A stretch of 64,000 nt of DNA, taken from Apus apus. Its lineage: Eukaryota; Chordata; Aves; Apodiformes; Apodidae. Shown here piece by piece: positions 33,591 through 45,368 of this stretch; the first letter of the stretch is position 1; every line of letters begins with the position of its first letter. The stretch is taken from positions 18,543,001-18,607,000 of the forward strand of contig NC_067294.1 of assembly GCF_020740795.1 (NCBI RefSeq), in the 5' to 3' direction. The notes below the pieces were generated by a model that was given only the letters and a program-made list of their open reading frames with translations, ran no database searches and was not told the origin of the DNA. The translations under genes and the position numbers were made by a program.

Positions 33591-35659
33591 CTGGAGAGCT
33601 CGTGGGTAGGGTTGTTTTTTTGGGGATTGTGGAGTCACATTCATCCAGCTGGATTTTCCCACCCTTGCCCAATGCTGATGGCTGAGGCTTTCATGAGTCT
33701 CAAGCAAGGGAGAGTACGGAGAGGTGCCACATCCCACTGATGGTGGATCTTGAAGTTGAAGGGGGTTGAGACAGAGGTTTGTAGGCCACAGGAGATGCTG
33801 TGATGGTGCCAGGGTGCTCCCCTCTGGGTGCCCTGGGCTATTCGACTTCATCCATGTGCCCTTGGGTAGAGCTTGGACACACAGGGGAGGTCACATCCTG
33901 AGGGTGCTGGCCATTGGCATGCTGGACACCCCAAAACTCACCCCAAAGAGCATGTTGCAGAGCCCATGGCCAGCAGCACAGGGCAGCCAGGCTCACCAGG
34001 CGGAGTCCAGGGGAATGATTCTTTTCACTCTCTGCCTTTTCTCTCCCTCAGAAGTAATGAAATGCAGGAGCCAGCATTAATGCATCATCAAGATGGGCAA
34101 TTTCAGCACGAAGCCATCAGGAAATGCAAATACTTGGGTGTGCTGTCAGCTCTGCCTCTGCTGTGGCTGAACAGGAAGGGGCTGGAGCGTGGTTGACCTT
34201 TGCTACCAGGATGAAACCCTGGAGGATGCTCAGCTGGTGGCTCCCACTTCCCTCCCCAAACCTTTCACCTTCCTTATCTCACTCCCCACTGCCAGGCCCA
34301 AGGGACAGGGAGTGGCACAAGGGGTGTTCGGGCTCTCCTGGTCCCGTCCATAGAAGGTCTCCCTTACTTTGGGATCCTGTGTCCATGCCTGTGGCTTAGG
34401 CTTCTCCTTGTGGGGGCTGGGGATTCCTGGGGGAGCAAGATGGGGGGAGTGAAGCTGGGTGGTTTGGCTGTGCAAGGATGTGTCTGTCCCCAGGCCACTG
34501 AGGGTTACAGCCTGAGGAAGAGAAAGAGAAGGGCTGTGGGTGGAGGAGGCTGCAGGACCCCTTTCTGCACCTAGCGCCGCCTCTTCCACCTCGCCAAGGC
34601 TCTGTGCTCTGCTGGCAGGGACCCACTTTTCCATAAATTTGGGTGGAAGGGAGAGTTTGGCAGAGCCCTGAGCTGCAGGAAAGGATTTATGGCTGCTCTG
34701 GATGCTCTGTGTTCTCCTTGCAGGGCTGGGCCTCCTGCAGAAATGGCCCATGAGAGGAGGAGAAGGTGGAGGAGATGGAAGAGGTGGAGGAGGGAGCTGG
34801 TCCTGGCATCTGACTGGGGAGGGGGGTCTCAGCCTGTGCTGGAGCTGGGGAGCATGTGGGCTGGAGGAGGCAGGATGAGGAGGGACATCCTTGGTCCACT
34901 CATGGATCTGTGGTGACCATGGGGCTGGGACCCCCATGCCTGTGCTGGTGGTGGGTGATGCTTTCCGAGCAATGGGAAGTGATAAGGAGACATTTCATCC
35001 TCCGGAAGTGAAACGACTCCAGAAAGCCAGTGACATCTCCCAGTTCCAGCTCATCCATGTGCTGTGGGCCCCTGGAGCACCTTGGGGCACCTGGAACGCC
35101 TCAGGGCACCTGGAGTACCACATTCCTGGAGCACCTCCTTCCCTGGAGCATGTCCAGCAAGGCCACCAGCTCCTGCAGGTCCCAGTGGTGAGCATGGTCC
35201 TCCTTGAGCAGGTAAGAGCAGACTTCTAGGAGCATATTTGCTGATAAACAATGGGTTTCCACCAGCAGCCCATTGCCTCCAGCCTGGCTGGCAGTCAGGT
35301 GGGTGGTCCTGGGTGCTCAGGCAGCACTTTCCTGGAAGTGCATCTCTCCTGGAAGACATCCAACCCAGGGAGCATCTAGGGCTGGGCCATGAGGATGAAA
35401 ACAGGCTCTGGGCTTTCCAGCTCGCTCTGGGCTATCGGAGGTGACAAGCTGTGCTGCCCCAGGCTCCTTGGGAAGGACATTTTCCCTCTTTCCACTGAGA
35501 TCTGAGTTTTCCAGGCAGCCTGAAGCAGCACTGGAGCTTTCCCAGCAGAGCCTCGTGGCTCTCTGCTCTCCCCATCTCTCCTGCCCTCTCTTTAAACAAC
35601 CGTTGCCCGAGGAAGGAGAGGCATCTCAAATGTCCCTCCTCTCTCCTTCACTGTGAGTG
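33591..35659. other. Intergenic, no gene seen
   Basis: Unique sequence. 34755-34795 is purine-rich (GAGGAGGAGAAGGTGGAGG). 35070-35160 has short repeats of GGAGCACCT and GGGCACCTGGA. The 235-codon minus frame at 34230-34937 has no recognisable motif. Confidence 0.4.
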
Positions 35660-35750
35660 CAAAATAGGTATTGGACACATTTCCAGATGGAAACGTGAGG
35701 CCTGGGGATGGATAAAGAGCTTTTCAAGGCTTTGGAGCAAGGTGTGGACA
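35660..35750 (+). mobile_element. Possible MIR-like SINE relic
   Basis: In order: GTATTGGACACATTTCCAGA, TGGAAACGTGAGGCCTGGGG, ATAAAGAGCTTTTCAAGG. The same order is known in MIR (GTATTATCCCCATTTTACAG, GGAAACTGAGGC, TTAAGTGACTTGCCCAAGG). Diverged, but colinear over about 80 bases. Confidence 0.42.
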
Positions 35751-37897
35751 GCGCTGAGAATAGCATCGTGAAATCTCAACTGCCAAGCCCTTAGCCTAAC
35801 CAGAAGGTTATTCTTCTTCCCTTATGCTCATACATATCCATTAGGATGAGACCATATGTGTGAGATGTAGATGAATTTCTTTCCTCTTGACAAGTCCAGT
35901 TGGTCTTCCTAGGTAAGGAGATGGTGATCTGTTTCCATCCAACTCCAGGCTGGCTCTTTGCCGTGATTTCTTGAGTTGTGTTTGCCCCAGAAGTGGAGCT
36001 ACAAGTTGGAGCTTCAGGCCTAGCTCTTCTCCACCCACCAATGGAGTCTTCTCCACATTTTCAATGCTAGATGTCCCTGGGGAGCTGCAGAGGTCCTTCC
36101 TGAGTGTGGGGAGTGACTGGGTGCTGGGAAGCCTTCAGCAGAGGAGAGCAGCAAGGTGGGATGGGGAGGAGGGAAGGAGCTGCTGGCTGGTCCCCAGGAA
36201 AGGCCCATGTTCCCAGACAAGTCACAGAAGACTTCCTGGTGAAGGGGTGGCTTCTCTGACAGCAGGAGTTGCAGGTGAGCACAGCCCCATGCTCCTGCTT
36301 TTCAGTTTGCTTCACAAAGTGTCTCCCAGAAGACGCTGATAGGACCCTTGCACAAGCTTGCCCAAGGATTTGATGCTGCCCTTGTAGCAGAGCTCTGATG
36401 TTGAAAGGTTCCTTGAAGATGGAGCAAGGAGAGACATCTTGCAGGTTTCTCAGGTGGTTAAGGATGTGATGCAAGGGACATGCAGTTGCTGCTCAGCCCC
36501 TAAACTTCCTTTCCAGAAGAGCCACCTGGACGTAACGGGTCCTTTTGATGTCTTCCAATCCATTACAGGCTGCAGATCAGTGCAGAAGTGGCATCAGCCT
36601 GGATGATGGATGGTGTTTAGGTGATCAAGGGGAGGACAGCTTCCTACACCCATAGAGTCAGATCTCTCAGCTTCTTTCAATACCATGGATCACACGTTGC
36701 TGCTGACGTCTTTTACGGGCAGCAAAGGCAAGCAGAGAGGAGTGGGGTGGATTTGGGGCACTGCTGCAGCATGGCTGAGCCAGGGCATGGTTGCTCCTCA
36801 GGTCTGAGATGGTGGAACTGGGCAAAAGAGACCAACCCAAGTGGAGAAGCTAGCATTTGAGAATCCTTTCTTCAAGGGAGAGTGGGCATGGCTCATGTCC
36901 CCAGCCCCCCGGTCCAGGCTGAGCTGCAGCAGCTTTACTGGGAAGAAGGGATGTGAAATGAGGGAAAACATGTCCAGGAGGGATCTCAGAGGCCTTGTGA
37001 CTGTGGGGTCACCCAGTGAGGTGAACAAACCTGCCTCCACAGGGCTGTGATGGACAATGGAGGTTTTCATGGAGACCCTCATAACCCTTACGGTTAATCT
37101 CTGCTCTGAGGTCACCACGCTTCTGGGGCTCCTGGGAGGTTCACTTTTTCAGACCTTCCCCCCAGATTGGTGTCCTTGCTGGCAAGAGGCTCTGCTCCCA
37201 GGGCTCCTGGTGGACCAGTTCCCCCAGACTGGACTGGACCCTGTCCTGGTGCAAAGGGTTCCCTGTAAAATGGGGATGGTTCCCTGCTTAGGCAACCCAG
37301 AGATCATCTTCTCCTGTGCCCATGGACATCGCTGGCTGCCGGCCCGTGGACACCAACGTGTACAGAGGAATGCTGCCATCAACCAGGTCTTAATCTAGAA
37401 GCTCCAAGCCATTGCTTCTCCGTGGCCTTCAGTAAAACACAAACATGCTCAGGTGAGATCTCCCATTGTCCTCAGGAGCCCAGATCCCTGCTGCCTGCTG
37501 GGGCTGCCTGCCAGGAAGGTGTCCAGGCAGGACCTGGGGTGCAGGCAGCATGGAGCCTGGTGTGCTGGGCAGAAGGTGGGGTCCTGGCTGCTGAGCAGCC
37601 AAGCACAGTTTTCACGGTTGCTTCTCCACATGACTCCTGACTCAGGCATGCCCAGATTAGTTCTTGCCACAAGTAACTTTTGATATTTCCCAGGGAAACA
37701 ACTGAATGTCTTTTTCTACCCTTGTGGTTACCATGACCAGTTGATGTTTGCTTGTTTGGGTGGACAGCTGCTGCAGGCAGAAGCAGTTTCGGAAGCCTCA
37801 TCCAGCCCCACTGGCCCCATGGTGGGGACTTGAGAGGAGGGACGATGTTGAGCAGATGTCCTCCCATCCCAGGTGCTAGGGCTGATGTGGGATCTGA
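35751..37897. other. Intergenic, no gene seen
   Basis: Somewhat less GC-rich than elsewhere, unique, nothing recognised. The frames at 36067-36474 and 37057-37398 are unsupported. Confidence 0.4.
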
Positions 37898-38024
37898 GAT
37901 GATGGGGCCTGGAGTAACCTGGTCTAGTGGGCGGTGTCCCTGGCCATGAAAGAAGGGTTGGAACTACATGATCTTTCAGGTCCCTTCCAATCCCAACCAG
38001 CCTCGGACTCTGTGATTCTATGAC
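37898..38024 (+). mobile_element. CR1 3' end
   Basis: GGAGTAACCTGGTCTAGTGG, GGTTGGAACTACATGATCTT and the terminal GTGATTCTATGAC. Truncated sense copy of the young subfamily. Confidence 0.92.
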
Positions 38025-38470
38025 AACAGGGCTGGCCAGGAGACAAAGCAGGGGAGGACAGAGTGGAGCAGGACTGATGTTCCTCCAGAGCCTGGCTTGC
38101 CCCGCACTTCAGCTCCCACCTGAAGCACAGCCACCCTGGTCTGAGAACGGGTGTTTTCATGCCACTAGTGTCTCCCCACGCCCAGCACCCTGGGTTGAAC
38201 CAAAAACCTGGAGCTGCTGGGAAAGCTCCCGTGCTATGTGCCATAGGACCAGTGTCCCCTGACTGTCCTCCCGTTGGTGGGGCTTGGGTGACCCTCCCCC
38301 CCCGGAGCAGACGTGGGCAGCAGGAGCCACTGGGAAGGGCTGGGAGCTGTGCCCCAGCCCCGTGGCTGCCTGCCCTGCCTGTGCAGGCAGATGGCTTTTC
38401 CAGGGCGCTCCGGATGTTGGAGCCAGGCTATTTTGGACCACGTGGGCGTCTGAATTCCAGGCGAATCCCC
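38025..38470. other. Intergenic, nothing seen
   Basis: Unique GC-rich sequence. Confidence 0.4.
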
Positions 38471-38473
38471 GGC

Positions 38474-38552
38474 TCGAAAAAAAAAAAAAGAAAAAAAAGA
38501 AAAAAACACCCGAAAAAACCCCACAACAAACCCAACGAAAAAAAAAACCCCA
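38474..38552. repeat. A-rich homopolymer-like tract
   Basis: Runs of A broken by G and then by ACCC/CAAC words. On the minus strand it becomes T-rich and produces phenylalanine-rich frames. Confidence 0.9.
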
Positions 38553-39320
38553 ACCCCCAGTGCCTGCCAGGGTCCCTGGGGGTGGGAATGCTGCGGGTGT
38601 CCTGCTGCCTCTCCTGCTGCCTGACATGCAGACCCAGCAGCCCAGCCCCAGGGCTGTGCCCAGGGCACCCGCTTGTCCTTCTCCCAGCCAAGGTCGTGTC
38701 CGGGGCTCCCCGATGGCCACGGTGTCCCTTGGCACCACGTGAGCAGCTCCTCAGCCCCCAAAAGGGCTGATCTGGGGGGTCTCGCCCCGCCACCTCTTGC
38801 CAGCTCCCCCGGCTCTCTGCCGTGCTCCCCCCTCTCTTGGCCACGCTGAGGTGGGCGAGGGCAGAGGGAACGTGGCTTCCTGCCCTTCTGCCGCTCGCTG
38901 CCACCGCCCCTGTTTGCTCTGAGGCCCGGGTCCCCCCTGCCAGGACATTCCCGGACAGCGGCTGCTCCCGTGGGCAGGGTGGGGAACCCGCGGCTCCCGC
39001 GGCTCCCCCCGGGCCACATGCCTCCCCACCACCTGTGTTCCCTGTCCCGAGTGCCCTGGAGACCCCGCTGGGCTCCCGTGAGGAACACGAACCATCCAGC
39101 AACCCCGTGGGCAGCGGGGGCTGGCGTGTCTCATCCCCCCGAACCCCTTTCCAGGAAGGGCTGGCCCATCCCTGTGCCGAGCGGCTGTGGCACGTCCCGG
39201 GGAGCGCGGCCAGTGCCCGCCATGTGCGAGACAGCTGGGGTTAAAAATTAACGGAGGCAGACGGAGCCTCCAGTAACGGGCTGCGGGGGCCGGCGGGGCT
39301 CCGTGCTGCGGGGGGAGGGG
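38553..39320. promoter_or_regulatory. Weak CpG-rich stretch
   Basis: 38810-39310 has raised CpG (AACCCGCGGCTCCCGCGGC; TCCCGGGGAGCGCGGCC) and a short AT core with GGTTAAAAATTAACGGAGG (39240), which contains the palindrome TTAAAAATTAA. Too weak to call a promoter. Confidence 0.25.
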
Positions 39321-40224
39321 GGTGACTCCCACCACCCCTCAGCTGGGGGACGAGGGGATGTCGTGTCCCCTGGGCTTGGCTGGGCACAAGCAGAGCCCAC
39401 TGCCCGGGGCAGCAGTGCTGGGTCATTCTGACCCTGGGCACAGTCTCAGAGGTCAGCGCCCAAAAAATGCAGGTGGATCCAGCTCTGCTCCCCAGCACTG
39501 GAAGGGGCCAAGGTGGGCAAACTGGCTTATATATAAAAAAAAAAAAAAGGGGGGGAGGGGGGGGGCGGCGTTACAGACGACACAGACGAGCTGGGTGTTG
39601 TACCAGCCTGATCCCAGTTCTCCAGAGTAGAGGGTCTCCAGGTGTAGCATCTGGAGGAACTGGTCCAGCTTCCCACCGGGTTCCCCCACCCCAGCTCCAG
39701 GTGGTTTTGTCACCAAGGTCTGGGGCTCCTGGCACAGCATCTGGGCACCAGAAGATGCTCTGCACCCAGCGTGGAGGAGGTGACAGGCAGGTGCCAGCTC
39801 TGTAACCCACTTGGATGGCAGCAGCCGGGCTGAGGGGGCTGAGGTTGGGTATTTTGGAGTGTGTTGGTGCTCTGGAGGCTGTTGGGACATGTCTCTTGCT
39901 CCTACAGACCTGGCAACCCTCCAGCTACTATCCCACAGTGCCCCGCTGCCACCTGGGGGGGGCATGGACCTGCCTGACCCCCGCTTCACTGCTGCAAGGC
40001 TGGGCTGCCCAGCATCGCCTCCATGTCCCGTGTCACCCCCCAAATTATTCCCGGCCCTGTGCCCCCAGGTGGAAGCTGGCACGCCTGGGGGGAGGCAGCT
40101 CCCACCCTGCAGTGACAGCCCTGGTGCCCAACATGGCAGGGAAATCTTGGCACCAGTTCTGGCGGGCAGAGAGCAGAGGCAGCGCTGCTGTTTGCAGGGT
40201 GGCTTTCCCTCTGCCCCCTTGCCA
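39321..40224. other. Intergenic with A/G homopolymer junction
   Basis: At 39532-39566 an ATATATA word leads into about 15 A and then an interrupted G run, a junction prone to assembly and length errors. The rest is unique GC-rich sequence without a recognised gene; the 269- and 284-codon frames are composition effects. Confidence 0.4.
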
Positions 40225-40500
40225 TCTGTCCCTGTCTCCTGTGCCTTCCATCCCTGTCCCACTCATACTTCATCCCCATTCCCCTCACCCTCTATCCCAG
40301 TCCCACTCACTCTCCATCCTTGGAGATGGAGAGTCCGATTTATCCTCCATCCTTATCCCTCCCACCCTCCATCCCCAGCCCCACACTCTGCATCCCTGTC
40401 CCTGTCATCTTCCATCCCTGTCCCCTCATCCCCGCCCTCTCACCCTCCATCACTGTCCCCTTTTCCCTCCATCCCTGTCCCCCATCTGCCCCACAGCCCC
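40225..40500. repeat. CCATCCCTGTCCC minisatellite
   Basis: About a dozen degenerate units of CATCCCTGTCCC / CACTCACCCTC / CCATCCCCATC. The array is pyrimidine-rich on the plus strand. Proline/serine-rich frames across it are repeat translations. Confidence 0.88.
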
Positions 40501-40924
40501 CAGCACACTATGTGAAGGGGCTCCAGTAGCAGGACAGCGGCTCATGGGCTGTGTCCCCAGGATAATGTCTTTGTTGTCCCTTTGCCATGGGGATGTGGCA
40601 GCTGGGGGCACTGGGGAACCCTGTCCTTCTCAGGGCTGCAGTGCTGGGAGCAGGGTGGTGGTTGGCTAGGGAGCACTGGGCTGCAGCCCCAGCTTTGCTG
40701 CCACCACTGTGAGCAACTCCCAGCTTGGCTCTGTGCCTCAGTTTCCCTTCTCTCAGAGGACTTCAGCCCCCACTCAATCAAGGCTATTTTCGTTCATGTG
40801 AGATTTCCAAATATGCCACAGCTGTGGAATCCCACCAGGGCCAGAAGAAGACCTTGGGTGGGTTGCAAGCTCCAGGTGCCACCACTGCAGAGTCTGCAAG
40901 GGGGATATCATATCTCATGGTTGC
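40501..40924. other. Intergenic; contains a short inverted MIR-core word
   Basis: GGCTCTGTGCCTCAGTTTCCC at 40725-40746 is the inverted MIR core word, but its flanks are not clearly MIR, so it is not called separately. Confidence 0.3.
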
Positions 40925-41385
40925 ATCAGGGGGTCAGGGCACCCTCAGGTCATTAAAAACAGAAAAAAATAAAAGGCAAATTAAATGGCCTGGGTGAAGC
41001 TCACCTGGGTAAGAAGGTGTCATCTGCTAAGGGTGCTGGTGTCACCATGGCTGGGCTGAGGTGGGATGCTGTCCCTTCTCCCTCGTCACTGGTGCCACCC
41101 ACATCCTGTGCCTGGCACGAGGCTCTTCCACCACCTTCTTTGGAGGCAGCAGGTGAGGAGCACTTCTGGGAGGGTGAGCAGAGCAGGCGAGGCTCTGCCA
41201 GCCAGGGAGCTGGCACAGAGGGTGTCCCAGGGAGCCGGGGCAGTGTCCCCCCTACCTCACTGCCCCCCAGGAGGGACACTTTTGGGAAGTCGAGCATCAT
41301 CACAGCTCCCACGTGTCAAAATCCCAGTGGCTAAATATGTGAGAGGTGCATAATTAACGAGATGTGGATCAAATACAAAGAGCCC
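40925..41385. promoter_or_regulatory. AT-rich patches, weak candidate elements
   Basis: 40950-40995 (CATTAAAAACAG; AATAAAAGGCAAATTAAATG) and 41330-41382 (GGCTAAATATGTGAGAGG; CATAATTAACGAG, with a TAATTA-type core) flank GC-rich unique sequence. Confidence 0.22.
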
Positions 41386-42059
41386 CTCCATGCTCCCCCA
41401 GACCCTTCCCCCCCAGCCCCAATCTTGCCTTTTTTTGTTTCCTTTCGAGGCAGGAACGGGGTGGGAAGCGATTTCATATTCCTGTGAAAAACAGAGAAAA
41501 AATCAACGGCAACACAAACCCAGTTTCATTTTTGTCAGGGCTGCTGCTTTCGGGAGGTTTTGGGTATTTTGTTGGCAACGGAAAAGGCTGCGGGAATTGG
41601 GGGTGGTGGGTTGTTGGGTTTGGTTTTTTTTTGGGGGGCTGTTTGTCCCTAGAAAGCTGCTCTCGGCTGAGGAGTGGGGGTTTCAAGCAGTTTTTTGAAC
41701 TTCCAATTTTTCAGTGCTCACCCTTCAAGGGGGGGCGGGGGGGTGGGGGTGGGGGTGGGAAAGAAATCTCTGCTCTCCCTTCCCCCACAAAGCAAAAAAT
41801 CCTGCCAAAAAGTTGAGCAGGAAACTTCTGGGCCAAGAGTGTCACCCCCTGCGGGGGCCAAACCTCCCGGAGTTTGTCCCCTCCCTCAGGGGGACTTGCC
41901 GATACCATCGATTATTCACTGTTTATTCAGGGGGGTTTCAACCCATGCTCCTGGGAGGTGGTGGTGGCATAGAGGGGGCTCTGCACCCTGGGGGTCCCAC
42001 CCCTCTGCATCCCAGGCCCCAGGGGGTGTCCCTCGCTTCTGCACTCTGCTGCCAGCTGC
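41386..42059. other. Intergenic, G/T tracts
   Basis: A patch of T runs and G runs (41540-41640) and a G-rich 41730-41760 stretch (GGGGGGGCGGGGGGGTGGGG). The word ACCATCGATTATTCACTG lies near 41903. No gene recognised. Confidence 0.4.
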
Positions 42060-43450
42060 ACCCCACAAGGTGCAGAGAGATGGGGTGCACCCATGGGGAC
42101 ACCCTGCCGTGGGGACAGATGGATTGGGCACTCCACAGGGGACACTCCATGGGGGGGAACAGAGGGATGGGCACCCCACAGGGGACACGGAGGGCTGAAG
42201 AACATGAGGAGAGACACCCCACAGAAGGGGACACAGAGATGGGGAACACTCTGGGGTCACCCCACAGTGGAGGACACAGGAATGGGGCCCACCTGCCAAG
42301 GTGAAGCTTCCATGGGTGGATGGGGGCTGCAGGAGCACCCTAGGGGGATGCCTCACAGAGCACATCGATGCAGGGGTGCAGGGCAACAACCCTGGGGCTG
42401 GACAGAGAACAGGCCACATGGTGAAGGAGGGAAGGCATGGGGACAAACATGGGGATACCACCCCTGAGGCAGAGGGGCTGGGGGGAAGACACAGCAGGGT
42501 GACACAAGAGGGATGGGGAGGGACACTGGGGTGACACTGTGTTGTAGATGGGTGTAGACTGGGGGGGATACGGTGGGGTGACACCTGTGTGGGCAGGTGG
42601 GACATGGGGGTACACAGTGGGGTGACACTCATGGAGGTCATGGGACTTGGGGAGGCACAATGTAGTGACACCCCTGGGGGGTTAGATAGGACACGGGGTT
42701 CCCAGCAGGGTGACACCCATGGGGACACACCCCAGTATCACCTGTGGGAGTGGATGTCACATGGGGGGGAACAGTGTGGTGACACCCATGGGAGTAAATG
42801 GAGTTTAGAGGGGCCACACCATGGTGATGTCCTACAGGTGCTGATGGGACACGCGTGGGGGGGACTGAAGTGGGGTGACACCCATAGGGGGTGGATGTGA
42901 CATGGGGCAGGACAGATAAGACTACCAGGGGGGGAGACAGATAAGACACAGGGGTCACAGTGGGGTGACCACCTGTGGAGAGCAGATGGGATGTGAGGGG
43001 TGCACTCCCGTACCACCCGTGGGGGCAGATGGGACACGGGGGGGCACAGTGCTGTGACACCTGTGGGGTGGGCGGAACACAGTGGAGGGGACACACACAC
43101 ACTGCCACGACACTCGTGTGGGTGACCAGGACCCGGGACACACACACACCCCCCCAGTGACACTTATGGGGGTTGATGGCTCATGGGGGGGTCACGGAAG
43201 GGTGACACCCGTGGGGGGCAGATGGGACACGGGGGGGCACACCCCAATACCACTTGTGAAGGTGGATGGCCCGTGGGTGTCCCAGAGGGGTGACACCCGA
43301 GGGGGGAAGCAGCCAAGACCTGGGGAGCACACCCCGGTACCACCCGTGGGGAGCAGGTGGGACCCGCGGGGGAAGGCGCCGCCGTCCCCCCCGGTACCAC
43401 CCTTGGGGTCGGGTGGCCCATGGGTGTCACAGCGGGGGGTGACCCCGGGG
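42060..43450. repeat. Large minisatellite leading into CpG island E
   Basis: About 1.4 kb of degenerate units built on GGTGACACCCATGGGG, GATGGGACACGGGGGG and ACAGTGGGGTGACAC. Units far from the island read CCCATGG (for example 42088, 42716, 42786). From about 43015 they read CCCGTGG (43015, 43208, 43347) or CCCGAGG (43298), and the last merges into GACCCCGGGGG. All frames across it are repeat translations. Confidence 0.93.
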
Positions 43451-43509
43451 GGGCTGCCGGGTGTCGCGGCGGGCGGCGCGCGCGCGGGGCGGCGGGGGGC
43501 GCGCGCGGG

Positions 43510-43617
43510 CGGCGCGGGCGGGTCCGGTCCGGGTTTTGCCGGCAGCCGCGGGCAGCGGCGGCAGCGCCGTGCAGCGATCGGGGGCCGAGCACTCCCCGAG
43601 CGAGCGGCGATGAGGAG
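43510..43617 (+). other. Candidate 5' exon ending at a splice donor
   Basis: GC-rich, leader-like sequence ends in CGAGCGGCGATGAGGAG followed by GTGGGTGTG, a strong donor. The ATG at 43610 sits in a fair Kozak context (GCGGCGATGA) but gives only two full codons before the junction, so the exon would be almost entirely 5' UTR. No matching acceptor or second exon can be recognised downstream, which is normal for large first introns. The 5' limit is a guess. The alternative is chance occurrence of GAG/GTGGGT in a GC-rich island. Confidence 0.2.
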
Positions 43618-44544
43618 GTGGGTGTGCGGCGGCCCTGCGGCGGGACAACCCCCCCAACCCCCCCCCCGCGCCCCGCGCTCCCTTGAAGCCCCTCGGCGCC
43701 GGGCAGGTGCTCGACACCCTCTTCCCCGCACCCCCTGCCCTTCCCTCTCCCCCAGCTCCCGGGCAGCTCCCGCTGCTCCCGGTAGCGCTGCCCGCAGCGG
43801 CTCCCGGACCGGCGGTAGGTGCCGGCCCCCGGGCGGACGGCGGAGTTGGGGTGGGGGAGAGAAGGTGTGTGTGTGGGTGGTGGTGGAGAAAAAGGGAAGG
43901 GGGAGAAGAAAAAGTTTGGCGAGGGGCGGCTGGGGCTGGCTCCGCTGCGCCCGGCGCCGTTACCGGCTGCCCGCGGCGGCGGCGGGGCGCGGAGCTGGCC
44001 GTCTGCCCGCCTGCCCGCGCCGGGGCCCGGCCGGTGCTGCCTGCGCGGCGCCGACCCCTCCCGCCGCTTCCCGAGGGGGTGCATGGGGATAACGAGCAAA
44101 GTTTTTCTCGGTGCGGCTGAACCCCGTCTTCTCTCCCTCCCGTTTCCTTTCCCGGTACCCCGCACCCCGGCGGGGATATGCTGGGAACCGAGAGGGAGGG
44201 ATGGGGGCGAGCCCCCCGCCCCCCGCCGCCCCGGGCCGCCGCGGCATCGCCCGGTGGTTTCCCGGGTGACAATGGTGGCGGCGGGGCCGGGGGCGGCGGG
44301 GGCGGCCGCTGCCCCCCGGGGCGGATCTCGCGTGGAGGGGGGGGGTGGTGGTTGGGGGGGCAGCCCCTTCCTCGCGTCCGCGACTGCAGCGGTGCCCCCG
44401 CGCCAGGGCTCCCTGCCGGGGTGCCCCTGGCCCCCCCGGGCTGCAGCAGTGGTCGGGCTCCTCCGCCGGTGCCCGCGGTGGTCGTGGGAGCGGCGCCGCT
44501 CGCCATCGCCCAGCCATGTGCAACAACTAACCCAACTTTATTAT

Positions 44545-44587
44545 CCCCCCCCCCCCCCCGCCCCTTCCCGAGTAAACCCCCCCCCCC
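44545..44587. repeat. Two poly-C runs
   Basis: Fifteen C (44545-44559) and about eleven C (44577-44587) separated by GCCCCTTCCCGAGTAAA. i-motif/G-quadruplex capable, and likely to vary or be misassembled in length. Confidence 0.9.
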
Positions 44588-45054
44588 TGCTTGGCCGTCA
44601 GATGGGATTCCCGAACCTCTCGCTCCCCCCCCAGCTCCGGCGGGGAGGGTGCCCGGCGCACCCCGGCACCCAAAGATCCAGCCGGGTCCAGCGGCCGCCC
44701 TGGAATATCCCTCGTCCGCGCTGGCCGCGGGTGCTGCCAGCCCCGAAGCCACAGGGGCGTTTGGGAATCGTGCCTCAGCCCTGCGATTATGGCACCAAAC
44801 TCCGCTGAACCGCGGCACACCGCATTTGTTTTTTTCCCCGTTTATTTTATTTTTATTAGTAGTATTTTTATTTTTTTTTTCGCCGCATCCCGCAACCGGC
44901 GACGTCCTTCCCGCGGGCCCGCGTTTGCTTTGGATCGGTTTATTCTTTGCTGGGATGATTGATTTGGGATAGAGGGAGAAGGAAGGGGGGTGGGATGGGG
45001 ATGGCTGTGGGGTGGGCCCCCGCGTCGCCGCCCGCCCCGCTCCGCGTCCCACGC

Positions 45055-45099
45055 ATAAACAAAGCTGCGCACACATCCTGCGATAACGGATCACATGTG
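45055..45099. promoter_or_regulatory. FOX, GATA and E-box site cluster
   Basis: ATAAACAAA at 45055-45063 (forkhead type), GATAA at 45082-45086 and the palindrome CACATGTG at 45092-45099 (bHLH type) lie within 45 bases in an otherwise GC-rich island. Motif matches are seen; binding is inference. Confidence 0.35.
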
Positions 45100-45198
45100 T
45101 GCGCCTCGGCAGCGCCCTGACCCCGGCCCCGCAACCTTTACCCCTCACCGCCCGCTCCCTGCCAGCGACCCCGGGAAGAGGAGGGGGGGGAAAGACGC

Positions 45199-45227
45199 GG
45201 GGGGGGGGGGGGGGGGGGGGGGGGGGG
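45199..45227. repeat. Uninterrupted run of 29 G
   Basis: A perfect homopolymer inside CpG island E, flanked by further G-rich words. It is extreme for a vertebrate promoter region. True length is uncertain because such runs are hard to sequence. Confidence 0.9.
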
Positions 45228-45355
45228 AGTTGGCTGGCGTGCTGGGGTTGGTTTGAGGCTGGATTTGGGGAAGGGGGGGGGGGATGCACAAGCCCGGCTA
45301 CCTGGGGCGCGGGGCCGGAGCCGGCGGAAGTTTTGTTTCTCTGGAAACGGGCCCT

Positions 45356-45368
45356 TGCTGTGTCAGCA
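45356..45368. promoter_or_regulatory. Near-consensus MAF recognition element
   Basis: TGCTGTGTCAGCA differs at one base from the classical palindromic MARE (TGCTGAGTCAGCA). A site for large or small MAF proteins, or CNC/AP-1 heterodimers, is plausible inside a promoter island. Confidence 0.4.

Noticed and set aside
42060-43750. Histidine/threonine-rich and cysteine/proline-rich frames in the 42-43.7 kb array
   Set aside because: All frames are periodic translations of the tandem repeat and are open on both strands at once.
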